A DNA stretch of 10,814 nt from Coemansia sp. RSA 1804 (GCA_027578815.1 JANBTH010000830.1:1-10814); one strand, 5' to 3'. Positions 1-7,131 are shown, counted from the first letter of the stretch. The notes: generated by a model from the sequence alone, not told the origin. Numbers and translations are program-made.

Positions 1-269
1 AAATCAACAATATAATACATGTATTTGCTACTGTTTTTGCTTATATTTGTTATTTTCGTCTAGTTTATTTTTAGCTCGTGTAAACAAATGTTTTAACAAT
101 GAAAAAAGGTAGTAAACCCCATTAAAAGTGTGCCACAGTGCTAGGAAAATATTCAGAAAGACGTTGATACCTTAAGATTAGTGCAGGCGTAGTGAATTAA
201 AGAAATAAACTGTAAATAAAGCAGGCAAGCAAGCCAAGTCTAACGCCACAATTCTCTACTTGTCTGCTG
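1..269. other. AT-rich 3' flank of the solenoid gene
   Basis: No convincing gene is seen here. The stretch is AT-rich. On the minus strand a poly(A)-signal-like AATAAA (plus-strand TTTATT at 64-69) lies about 200 nt past the stop of the gene ending at 270. On the plus strand two AATAAA hexamers (204-209 and 215-220) could belong to a convergent gene lying left of the window, but no coding end of such a gene is visible. Confidence 0.4.
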
Positions 270-1442
270 CTAAAGGCTGCCAAAGTTGACGGTCACCGGC
301 GCCTCCTCCGATATTACACGCACGGAATTTCTTTTTCCGGCTTTGTCTCCAATAGTCCCTACTTTCTTGTCTGGCTGGGAAAAATACAGGACGGGTTGTT
401 CCCTGACACTGGCATGTGTGTGGATAAAGGCCTTGTAGAAGCCCGAGGTCTCTAGGGAGAACCCGCCACAGTACGATGCAGGCAAGTCCAGCTGAACCGG
501 ACCGTTCTTCGATGTTGCGACAATCTCCAGCGCGTCTTCCGAGCCAAACAAGACTTGCGCCTTGATCTTGGCATCGGAGGTTAGCAAGTAAAGCTTTTTC
601 CCGGGGGTCCAATTGCCCTCGATATCGCCATTTTCGACCTTTACGTCGCAGACTGCTGCCGAAACATTGCTCGACACAACCTCGCCCTTCGTTGTGGATA
701 CCGTTAGCGTGTCGGTCTTGACATTGCCAAGGCCAATACGCGCATTTGTGGTCGATGCCGACACAGCCGTTGCCTCAATGTCCTTGAGGCTGATAATAGC
801 ATCGGTGCTGTTTGCAACAAGACTTTCGGCCTTGACATCGTCAATATCCATCCACGCAGCCTTGCCAACAATCTCCACCTGCTTTGCAGTAATGTCATGA
901 ACGGTAATGTTGCCATTATGTGCTGTCAGCTTTATTGCGTCCGCAGCAACATCGCTCAGATGCGCCGGTCCATGCATGGTGCTCAAATCCAGGTATTTCA
1001 AATGCGTGGTTCCAAGCATGGTGACTCCAATGGCGCCGGTCGGAATCTCCACCCGGATCCCCGGGTGCGTGGCGCCGGTGATCGGAAGGGTAATCCGGAT
1101 TTCGGCATTTGTCAGTCCAAGGTCCCAGACGCTCCAGTCAACGTCAATCTCAAGCACACATTCGCCCTTGCCGTTCACAGTGCTTCTCGTCTGGATTCGG
1201 TTGTGCAGCGTTGTTGATAGCGATGTGATGCTGGCCTCCAGACGAACGCTCTGGCCCCACCCAGTCTCACTGGCACGCGCTATGTGCACGTTGGTGGTGC
1301 GGATGCCCTTTGTGCGCACAGATATTGGAAGCAGATACCCGTAGTCCACCGCTATCTCCTCCGACCTGCTGCTTGGCTGCTTGATAACCGGCTGTGGTGC
1401 CTGGTCTGGTTTGGCCAAACTAGCCGTGTCTGCATTGTCCAT
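270..1442 (-). CDS. Beta-solenoid adhesin-like (DUF4097-type) protein, 390 aa
   Basis: The exact function is not recognised. The first ATG of this open frame is at 1442 (MDNADTASL); the frame stays open further upstream but has no ATG and becomes AT-rich, so 1442 is chosen. The stop is TAG at 270-272. Residues 1-35 are polar and Pro/Ser-rich, and residues 36-145 form alternating beta-strand-like segments. Residues 149-262 fall into six consecutive 19-residue units, followed by a near-complete seventh (263-280). Each unit has alternating hydrophobic positions and a D/N-I/V-x-A/T type ending, as expected for rungs of a right-handed beta-solenoid. Such repeats are typical of the putative auto-transporter adhesin/DUF4097 family. 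No signal peptide, transmembrane helix or GPI-type hydrophobic tail is seen, so a cytosolic location is the simplest reading, which is odd for an adhesin-type fold. An upstream exon carrying a membrane anchor cannot be ruled out. Confidence 0.75.
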   Translation of the reverse strand: MDNADTASLAKPDQAPQPVIKQPSSRSEEIAVDYGYLLPISVRTKGIRTTNVHIARASETGWGQSVRLEASITSLSTTLHNRIQTRSTVNGKGECVLEIDVDWSVWDLGLTNAEIRITLPITGATHPGIRVEIPTGAIGVTMLGTTHLKYLDLSTMHGPAHLSDVAADAIKLTAHNGNITVHDITAKQVEIVGKAAWMDIDDVKAESLVANSTDAIISLKDIEATAVSASTTNARIGLGNVKTDTLTVSTTKGEVVSSNVSAAVCDVKVENGDIEGNWTPGKKLYLLTSDAKIKAQVLFGSEDALEIVATSKNGPVQLDLPASYCGGFSLETSGFYKAFIHTHASVREQPVLYFSQPDKKVGTIGDKAGKRNSVRVISEEAPVTVNFGSL

Positions 1443-1643
1443 ACTCGAATTACACGCAAATGACCGGAGAATAACAATATTAGATATAAATAACAAAAAA
1501 AAACAGCTTTCTTCAAAGTGTACAGAATATTTAATAAATAAATAGATAAGGAAAAATAAATGAAGCCAAGAAAAAGGAAGAAGTGCCACCGTTGATTGAC
1601 GTAATTACAGTTTTCTTTCGTCATCACTCTAACCCCCCGCATG

Positions 1644-1665
1644 ACCGCCTAATAACCGCCTATTA
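1644..1665. repeat. Tandem 11-bp repeat with GC-rich core, two copies
   Basis: The units ACCGCCTAATA (1644-1654) and ACCGCCTATTA (1655-1665) differ by one base. The spacing is close to one helical turn, and the pair lies about 200 nt upstream of the solenoid gene start. A short G-run (CCCCCC at 1633-1638 on the plus strand) is next to it. It could be a paired transcription-factor site, but this is inference from position and spacing only. Confidence 0.5.
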
Positions 1666-1714
1666 GCAACACAAACAAACGGATGGTGTTACATTTCTCG
1701 TCATACACAACATT

Positions 1715-1740
1715 CTACTAAAGCATCCTACTAAAGCATT
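1715..1740. repeat. Tandem 13-bp repeat, two copies
   Basis: The units CTACTAAAGCATC (1715-1727) and CTACTAAAGCATT (1728-1740) are identical except for the last base. They lie directly beyond the stop codon (1742-1744) of the minus-strand 61-aa ORF. This is probably a small replication-slippage duplication; no function is evident. Confidence 0.6.
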
Positions 1741-1741
1741 A

Positions 1742-1927
1742 TCAAAATAGAGGCTTAAATACGCATACGTTGATAAGTCCGGTGAGCGGCGGGCGTGGGA
1801 CGTTCTTTGGCACCTTCTTAGCAAGCTCAACAAGACGCTGCTTGTGCATCTCATCCAGCTGCAGCACAACAACCGCATACGATGCGTTGTCCTCACAGTA
1901 AACAATGTTATGGATAGGGCCTGCCAT
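1742..1927 (-). CDS. Small hypothetical protein, 61 aa
   Basis: The product is not recognised. From ATG at 1927 (MAGPIHNIVYCED) to TGA at 1742-1744 the frame encodes 61 residues. The pattern looks protein-like: a short N-terminal segment, a hydrophobic strand (SYAVVVLQL, about residues 16-24), an amphipathic basic helix (about 25-40, with KQRLVELAKKV), a Pro-rich turn (PRPP) and a hydrophobic C-terminal end. The base composition is richer in G+C than the AT-rich flanks, which supports coding. The frame stays open upstream to an ATG at 2020, but that extension is AT-rich and reads like untranslated sequence. A possible 5' splice site GTATGC at the INV codons near the end would give a different C-terminus if used; no compelling second exon was found. 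Alternatives are a genuine microprotein, one exon of a larger gene, or a chance ORF. Confidence 0.5.
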   Translation of the reverse strand: MAGPIHNIVYCEDNASYAVVVLQLDEMHKQRLVELAKKVPKNVPRPPLTGLINVCVFKPLF

Positions 1928-2325
1928 AATCTTGCTATATAATATACATCTACAAGTAATGAATAAAGGGAAGAATATGTAGTTGCAAGAAGGAAAAATA
2001 AAGTGGACATCCAGCAGCATATCCACTTCTTTCTATTTCCTATTGTGTTATTTGTTTGACAGCTAACATGTAAAGTTTTTGGTAAAAGCGACCGCAGGTC
2101 TTTGTCTTTACATAAAAAGCAGAGGCAGAAGCACGCTAGGGTTAGCACAAAGCAATACATGGATACAAACGTGCGTGGCTCTTTTTGCATATCAACATTG
2201 GTCGTTTTTATAAAACAAATTACAAGAATAGAACAAGAGTCCTGTCAAAAGAAGACCAAGAGTGTCTACCAACATTTCATTGTCTTTCAAATACAAACGA
2301 AAGAGAGAAGCATGCTGAAACGCTT
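1928..2325. other. Spacer between 61-aa ORF and EI24-like gene
   Basis: No gene is supported in these roughly 400 bases. It holds the 5' flank of the 61-aa ORF and the 3' flank of the gene ending at 2326. A TATAAAA sequence (2209-2215) is readable on both strands as a TATA-like box, with an inverted CCAAT (ATTGG, 2197-2201) beside it. Their order fits plus-strand transcription better, yet no plus-strand gene follows, so their role is unclear. Confidence 0.3.
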
Positions 2326-3261
2326 TTACTCTTCTTTTGTGCGGCCATGAACCTTCTCCCAGCTGTCTCCTGGAGTGTATTTTGGAGGTCTTGGAATCAC
2401 CCGAGAAATAAACATCGCAATGGCGGCCTGAGCCAGGATGTAGAACGCAGGACCAACCCAGCTCAACTGCACAAAAAAGTAGAACGACAGGATAAAGCCA
2501 ACGATGGACGACTCGTACTGCTTGTAGAATACAGCCCGCTGCTTTGGTTTGACCCCCATTTGCGTGAAATAAGGCTTAAGAAGATCCCCGCTAAAGTCCT
2601 TCATCGCCAGAAGCGACTTGAAAATAAACGCTGTTGTGTGTCGGGACCCTGGAGCAACAACAGATAAAAGAGCAACTGCCGTGGCTACCGGGTACCCAAC
2701 AAACCTGGCCATAAGCATCAGCGAGCCAACAGGCATGACCATCCACCCGACCAGAGGAAGTCTGCTAAGATACGACGCCGCCAGCATCATTGCGTAGCGC
2801 TTGGCCAGTCTCTGCGCGGCAAATTTGATCTTTGCCCAGCGGAACTTTTTCGACGGCCACGTCAAAAGCGCCTTTGCATACTCCGGATCAATCTCGTCCA
2901 GCATGGCAAAAAAGATCCCCGAGAACAGCGACGGCCGCACATGCGCTATCACATCAAGCCAAAACAGTGGCAGCGTGTTAAGGAAGCGGTCTGTGGCTTC
3001 ACGGAAGCTAATTAGCGCAACCGTGGTCTCTGTTGCGTCGTACTGCAGCACCAACGCCAGCACATTGTTTCCTACCCGAAGAAGAAGCAGCGGCAGCGAA
3101 ACCAGCACAGCCGTGGCGCCGTATCCAAGGACCATCCCAATAATCGTCACCTGGAGAGCCTTGAAAAACTTTTCCTGCATCTGCCGATTCTTTGCTGTGA
3201 ACTTTGCTGCTTCCAGAGCAAGCACCATGCCCTGGATCATCTTTCCTGTGTCTAACACCAT
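2326..3261 (-). CDS. EI24/RRT8-like multi-pass membrane protein, 311 aa
   Basis: This is a polytopic membrane protein resembling the fungal EI24-domain group that includes yeast RRT8/LDS proteins and Aspergillus UsgS; the assignment is by overall pattern, not by a diagnostic motif. Hydrophobic segments appear at about residues 36-61, 95-120 (weaker), 166-200 and 251-289. They are separated by charged loops, including the very basic stretch 137-156. The C-terminus (290-311) is polar and rich in Pro, Lys and Glu, probably cytosolic. The length of about 310 aa fits fungal members of the group. Known members act at the ER, lipid droplets or spore wall, so an endomembrane or lipid-linked role is inferred. 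The start ATG at 3261 is the first in the frame, and the stop is TAA at 2326-2328. There are no introns. A TMEM-type family of another name remains possible. Confidence 0.7.
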   Translation of the reverse strand: MVLDTGKMIQGMVLALEAAKFTAKNRQMQEKFFKALQVTIIGMVLGYGATAVLVSLPLLLLRVGNNVLALVLQYDATETTVALISFREATDRFLNTLPLFWLDVIAHVRPSLFSGIFFAMLDEIDPEYAKALLTWPSKKFRWAKIKFAAQRLAKRYAMMLAASYLSRLPLVGWMVMPVGSLMLMARFVGYPVATAVALLSVVAPGSRHTTAFIFKSLLAMKDFSGDLLKPYFTQMGVKPKQRAVFYKQYESSIVGFILSFYFFVQLSWVGPAFYILAQAAIAMFISRVIPRPPKYTPGDSWEKVHGRTKEE

Positions 3262-3562
3262 GCTGTTCGTTTTATTTTCTCTTCTTGTTCTCGAATCTGT
3301 CGACTGTGCAGCTTTGCGTCAAAAGAAATAATAGTGGTATTTAAAATATTGGCAAAAAAAGCAAGAAAAATGCCAATTCAGGAAAAGAAAGAAAAAAGAA
3401 AGGAAGAGTCTTGGCAGCTTGTTTAGAAACAAGAGAAGTGTGGAAGACTTTTGGAAATCAAGCCACACATTAATATCTTCCTCTACGTCATTGCTGCTGC
3501 AAGGAACTAGCTAGCCGCGGCTCACTACGGTTCAGAGCAGGAGCAGTAGCGCTTACAGGGTA
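3262..3562. other. Spacer between esterase and EI24-like gene
   Basis: This region serves as the 3' flank of the minus-strand esterase and the 5' flank of the 2326-3261 gene. It is AT-rich, with purine-rich tracts at 3354-3410. A CCAAT box on the minus strand lies at 3348-3352, about 90 nt before the ATG at 3261, a usual place for a fungal HAP-complex site. No gene is supported. Confidence 0.35.
3348..3352 (-). promoter_or_regulatory. CCAAT box, candidate promoter element
   Basis: CCAAT reads on the minus strand 87-91 nt upstream of the ATG at 3261. The position fits a HAP/NF-Y site for the EI24-like gene. A five-base motif is weak evidence on its own. Confidence 0.25.
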
Positions 3563-4669
3563 TTACTCGTAGTAATCGGATGTAGTGACATGGCGCGGAT
3601 GGAGCTCTGGCCAGTTCTTGTCAATAGTCTCAACGAGAAGGTTGTACAGCAGCTCGTTACCCTTTGAGTTTAGATGCAATCCGTCTATGAGGAACTCGTC
3701 GTAGCCATCATACCTGTTGTCCTTTCTTGACTCCAATGAAGGCTCGGCTGCTAGATGCTTGCGCGACTCTTGCACACGGCTCTCGATAGCAGTCCACATG
3801 TCAACGTATGGCATATCCAGGTCTTTGGCAACGTCAACAGCAGCTTCTGCATACTTCTTTGTGACAACGTTCTTGTGGGGACCATATGTCCATCCATATT
3901 TCATAAAGGTCTCCTTGGACATCTTGTCGCCGACAGCAGGTGGGGTTATAATCAGAATACGAGTTTCTGGCGCATAGTACATAGATTCTGGGTTGCGCAG
4001 CATGTTAATCAGATAACGCAGGTTTAGCGAGTACTCTGCAAGCGGTATATGGCGGTAGTCTCTGGGGTCTGCAGCGTCATTTGCTCCAAAGAACAGAATG
4101 CACAGCTGTACTTTAGAACGCCTGGCCGGGAATGGTCTTTTGTTTTCAGGCCAGTTGTTGGTTGCTAGCGAATCATCTTTAAACACCTTTTGCTTGATAT
4201 TTCTGGCGCCATTTGTCAGCCAGCCAAACCATCCTGAGGAGCCATCCACAGGTGACCCGTTCGCATAGGCACCCTTGCGAACAGGAAAGACAACATGAGC
4301 AATATCCTTTGCTCTTCTAGTTGAGAAAGCAGAAAACCCGCGGTTTAGAACATCCATATTCCTAACATATCTGTTGGAGAGATGCGTAACCCAGCCGCTG
4401 TTTTCATGTTCATAGCCAAGCTGTGTGATGGAGTCACCAAAAGCCAGGGTAACATCATACATGGGATACCTGTATGAGTAGTCATTGGCCTCATATCCAT
4501 TTTCAGCAAGAACCACATCATTGCTGTTGGCAAGGCTTGAGAAAGCGACAAAGTTTAGCACAACAAGGCCAAACACAAATACAGGCAACATATAACGCAG
4601 CCAGCGAGTCTTTGTGGAATGCTGAACCACCGGTCCTTTATTCATATCAATAGGAAAATCCATTGCCAT
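3563..4669 (-). CDS. IAH1-type SGNH/GDSL esterase with N-terminal membrane anchor, 368 aa
   Basis: This is a predicted serine esterase of the isoamyl acetate-hydrolysing (IAH1) branch of the SGNH superfamily, which cleaves acetate and other short esters. All SGNH blocks are visible: block I FGDSITQ with nucleophile Ser80, block II NRGFSAFSTRRA with Gly111, block III FFGANDA with Asn197, and block V DGLHLNSKGNE with Asp329 and His332. Further IAH1 features are HIPLAEY, ITPP, and D-M-W-T before block V. Two features differ from the family norm of about 240 aa. The first is an N-terminal extension with one hydrophobic segment (about 27-45) preceded by Lys/Arg, suggesting a type II signal anchor. 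The second is an insertion of roughly 60 residues (about 122-186) between blocks II and III, containing an NGS sequon (137-139) and a Gly/Trp-rich stretch. This suggests a secretory-pathway or vacuolar esterase with a lumenal catalytic domain. The start ATG at 4669 follows an A-rich tract; the stop is TAA at 3563-3565. There are no introns. Confidence 0.92.
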   Translation of the reverse strand: MAMDFPIDMNKGPVVQHSTKTRWLRYMLPVFVFGLVVLNFVAFSSLANSNDVVLAENGYEANDYSYRYPMYDVTLAFGDSITQLGYEHENSGWVTHLSNRYVRNMDVLNRGFSAFSTRRAKDIAHVVFPVRKGAYANGSPVDGSSGWFGWLTNGARNIKQKVFKDDSLATNNWPENKRPFPARRSKVQLCILFFGANDAADPRDYRHIPLAEYSLNLRYLINMLRNPESMYYAPETRILIITPPAVGDKMSKETFMKYGWTYGPHKNVVTKKYAEAAVDVAKDLDMPYVDMWTAIESRVQESRKHLAAEPSLESRKDNRYDGYDEFLIDGLHLNSKGNELLYNLLVETIDKNWPELHPRHVTTSDYYE

Positions 4670-4784
4670 ATTTTTTTTACGGAAAAATTGATATTTTGTT
4701 TTATAAAAGATAGGAAAGCACGGAATAATGGAATATTGAGGGGTGTTTGTAAAGATGTAAAAACAGGCAGGAAGTGGGGATTTC

Positions 4785-4791
4785 TTATATA
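4785..4791 (-). promoter_or_regulatory. TATA-like box upstream of the esterase gene
   Basis: TATATAA reads on the minus strand, 116-122 nt before the ATG at 4669, leaving room for a 5' UTR of about 60-90 nt. In an AT-rich spacer such a motif may occur by chance. Confidence 0.3.
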
Positions 4792-5138
4792 TCCAAATAA
4801 TTTATTGAAAATGAGCAGACACACATGGCAGGCTAATAACGAAATCCCCAATTCACAAGAAGACTAGGGGTTTAAAGTCTGCTTTTTTCTCTTTCGGTCA
4901 TATCTAAGTTAAAAGCAGAAGAAGAAGAGCATATGGATTTACGTTTGTACATTGCAAAGATTATGCGACTTTCTTGGATATTTAATTCTTCAATATTCTA
5001 AATAATCCTCCTTACACAAGTGCACCCAAAAGAAAGCATGACAGTTGGTTATTCTTAATATAAAGAGCTCCACATATCAGGTCATATTTTTCTTTCATTA
5101 GTAAATTCTTGAATTTGTTGGATTTATAAAGTAAAAAA

Positions 5139-5144
5139 TTTAAT
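5139..5144 (-). terminator. Poly(A)-signal-like ATTAAA
   Basis: ATTAAA on the minus strand lies about 40 nt after the TAA stop at 5183-5185 of the gene with the internal TAG. This spacing is normal for cleavage and polyadenylation signals. Its match to the distal stop, not the internal one, weakly supports the longer reading as the original gene. Confidence 0.3.
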
Positions 5145-5182
5145 TGTCCCAAACCCCTCCTCTGCTCAGCTACAGTCCGACC

Positions 5183-5800
5183 TTAAAATTGGGAGTTAAT
5201 CACATTGAAGATCTCTTGGAAAGCTTTACAAACCTCCTCGATGCGCTCAGCATTAACTAGCTGTGGGCGGAGCCTAAGCTGAATAAATGCGTTTTTGTCA
5301 ACCTGGAAGAGAGCCATCGCAATAATGGCTGCGTCTTGGTCTTTTCCGCCCATTTGCTTGAATATTCTGTATGTATGGTTGCCATAGACAAGTTTTGGGA
5401 CATTGTTGAAGAACCTGCCGTCGTGGATATACTCTCTTACTCTACTATTGTACTGGGAAAGCGTAAATCTGTACTATACTCTTTCCCAAATCTCCTCCAC
5501 CGTATGTGGGTTGGAAAGTCTGATTTCGTGTCCGAGCTTGCCAGTTAAAAGGTCCAATACTGTGTCTACTTTTTCTAACTTGCATGCACCTGGCATGCAT
5601 GTGCCTAGCAACTTAGTCGTCCATGAAATCCATGCAAAAAGCGAGGTTTGGATATCTTTTCCATTATACTTTTCACCTACTCGGGTAAGTATTTCTGGGT
5701 CGTTGCGCAACGTGTTAAAAGAGATCTCGTAGATTAGGGGGTTGGAGTCTTTGCTGTTGAAAACAGCAAGTTCATTGTTTACTTCAGAAGAGACAGTCAT
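5183..5800 (-). CDS. Unrecognised protein, 205 codons, interrupted by one in-frame TAG
   Basis: The family is not recognised. From ATG at 5800 (MTVSSEVNNEL) a single frame runs to TAA at 5183-5185 with just one interruption, a TAG at 5474-5476 (codon 109). Both halves look like real protein. The first 108 residues hold amphipathic stretches and a Cys pair (TCMPGAC). The last 96 continue in the same frame with a Tyr/Arg/Phe-rich region, a KQMGGKDQDAA turn, and a C-terminal amphipathic helix ending NVINSQF. No frameshift is needed. Other genes here use TAG as a normal stop (COA3 and the solenoid gene), so a changed genetic code is unlikely. Explanations are a nonsense mutation (recent pseudogene), a sequence error, stop readthrough, or a small in-frame intron whose acceptor AG lies in the TAG. 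If the stop is real, a 108-aa truncated product results. Upstream in-frame sequence to an ATG at 6010 is much more AT-rich and probably untranslated. Confidence 0.6.
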
Positions 5801-6588
5801 AATAGCTGCGTTGTTATTGCGTATTGAAAAATGCCTGGTAATGCTACTATTGAATGATATAGAAATAATGTAAAAAAAATCTGACAAGATGATAGTTTGC
5901 AAAATAATGAGATTGCGCTTTGTTTTGGTTAAAAGCATTGGAAATAGATTATATAAAAATGGAGTAAATAGAAGAAGAAAGCAGCAAACTTTTGGAAAGT
6001 ATAAATTCATAGATGTCGTTTGTGTTGGGATGCTTTGAATGATACGTATCAGTGATAGACAACATTAGGTATGTCGAATGGTGTCAACAAACGTTTAAAA
6101 CATGTTGTCCTGTTGTTTTTCAATCAATTGAAATACTATTTGCTGTCAATCACTCATTAAAACTGCATGACTGACACCTATCTGGATCTGTATTAATCTA
6201 AAAGTGGTACTTTTACAATAGATAACATGTGGTTTGTCCTGTACGTGCCTGATCATAACGGTCGATTAATTAGTGATAATTATAGTGTGATCTGATCTGA
6301 AATATGATTATAGTGGTAACTGATTGAATCGGATCCTGCAGTGTCTTTTTCTGCTCGAAAGTGCCTTTTTCTTTTATCACAAAAGCTGCTTTCTACTTTA
6401 ATTTAAAACACTCTTCTACATTTTCAATTTCTTTAGAACGGCTATCGCTTTCTGTAATTACTGGTATCTACGCTTTGGATTCTTACTTTACCATTGGAAT
6501 CTGTAGAGGCGTTGCACATCTCCCTAGTGCTAATCAAAAGAAAAAGCAGCCGTTAGATCTTCAACGGAAGAAGGCCCAGTCAAAAGAG
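5801..6588. other. Divergent intergenic region
   Basis: This region of about 790 bp lies between the minus-strand 5183-5800 gene and the plus-strand COA3 gene, and must hold both promoters. It is AT-rich. Visible motifs are a minus-strand CCAAT (5937-5941), about 140 nt before the ATG at 5800, a TATATAAAA run near 5951-5959, and a perfect 12-bp palindrome TGATACGTATCA (6040-6051). A short upstream ORF of 7 codons begins at the ATG at 6304, before COA3. No RNA gene or further CDS is supported. Confidence 0.35.
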
Positions 6589-7131
6589 ATGCTGACAAAT
6601 TCACTTCGCAGCCAGCAGGCACAGTGTTGTTTGCGTATCCAGGGCTTGGCACACAGCGCAGCCACTCATAGAGCCAGCGGGGCGGTGTGTTTGGCGCAGC
6701 AGAGAAGCTACTGCCAGGCTATTAGCCTATCAGCACAAGCCAACAATAGCAACAACAGCAACAGCATTATCAACAGAACAATCGGCGGAAACCAACTGCG
6801 CGCAATGAGCACGACAAGCAATCGCGGCGGCAGTAAGAACGGCACGGTGGTCAGAATGGCCAAACGCCAGGAAAGGAACACGGGCGAAAAGTACACGCCG
6901 TATGGTGAGTACCATTTTCGGGAATCGATTGAGCGTGCACGCAGCCCGTACTCGCTCCGCAACGGCATTACAGCACTGGCGCTGATGGGACTCTGTACGG
7001 GAATATACTTTTACTCGCTGAATGTCGTCAAGCAGGAGGATTTTAGCGATGTGCCGATGCCGCCGGAACCCACTTCTGAGGAAAAGGCGGAGTTTGAGCG
7101 CAGAGGCAAGGAGGAGGCGTCATCCGGATAG
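6589..7131 (+). CDS. COA3: Cytochrome c oxidase assembly factor 3, mitochondrial, 180 aa
   Basis: This is a homologue of Coa3 (CCDC56 in animals, Cox25 in yeast), an inner-membrane protein that works with Cox14 to stabilise newly made Cox1 and, in yeast, to control its translation through Mss51. The diagnostic part is residues 119-154: SPYSLRNGITA leads into one transmembrane helix (about 125-145), then a short linker and the conserved DFSDVP. Residues 101-118 form the matrix-facing conserved stretch (KYTPYGEYHFRESIERAR), and the C-terminus (160-180) is an acidic and basic polar tail. ATG 6589 is the first in the frame. It gives a basic, acid-free, Ser/Ala/Gln-rich N-terminus (1-60) typical of a mitochondrial presequence, followed by an Asn/Ser run (52-59). 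The family is usually about 80-110 aa, so this copy is long; an internal ATG (residue 73, MSTTSNRGG) would give a family-sized protein. The stop is TAG at 7129-7131. AATAAA (7202-7207) follows at a suitable distance. Confidence 0.88.
   Translation: MLTNSLRSQQAQCCLRIQGLAHSAATHRASGAVCLAQQRSYCQAISLSAQANNSNNSNSIINRTIGGNQLRAMSTTSNRGGSKNGTVVRMAKRQERNTGEKYTPYGEYHFRESIERARSPYSLRNGITALALMGLCTGIYFYSLNVVKQEDFSDVPMPPEPTSEEKAEFERRGKEEASSG

Larger units (their letters stand above)
1443..1741. other. Spacer upstream of solenoid gene
   Basis: This AT-rich spacer holds the 5' flank of the 270-1442 gene and the 3' flank of the 61-aa ORF. It contains a TATA-like TTTATATC on the minus strand about 35-40 nt upstream of the ATG at 1442. 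It also contains a two-copy 11-bp repeat (1644-1665) and a two-copy 13-bp repeat (1715-1740), listed separately. No gene is supported. Confidence 0.35.
4670..5182. other. Spacer upstream of the esterase gene
   Basis: These 513 bases are AT-rich and carry no supported gene; short open frames on both strands have no protein-like pattern. On the minus strand there is a TATA-like TATATAA (4785-4791) upstream of the esterase and an ATTAAA poly(A)-signal variant (5139-5144) just past the stop of the 5183-5800 gene. Both are listed separately. Confidence 0.4.

Noticed and set aside
897..1344. Plus-strand open frames across the solenoid gene
   Set aside because: They are shadows of the minus-strand frame, which shows regular 19-residue repeats.
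1443..1589. N-terminal extension of the solenoid protein with a hydrophobic stretch
   Set aside because: The in-frame region has no ATG (only a GTG), is very AT-rich, and reads like a 5' UTR. A eukaryotic start at GTG is not expected.
2185..2667. Plus-strand 160-codon open frame
   Set aside because: It runs antisense across the C-terminal part of the EI24-like gene and has no family resemblance.
5801..6010. Extension of the 5183-5800 gene to the ATG at 6010
   Set aside because: The 70 extra codons are strongly AT-rich and of low complexity unlike the rest; the ATG at 5800 has A at -3 and starts the region of coding-like composition.
6361..6588. Extension of Coa3 upstream to a GTG at 6361
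   Set aside because: There is no ATG in this part of the frame. Composition shifts from AT-rich to coding-like near 6589, and the sequence after 6589 is a plausible mitochondrial presequence.
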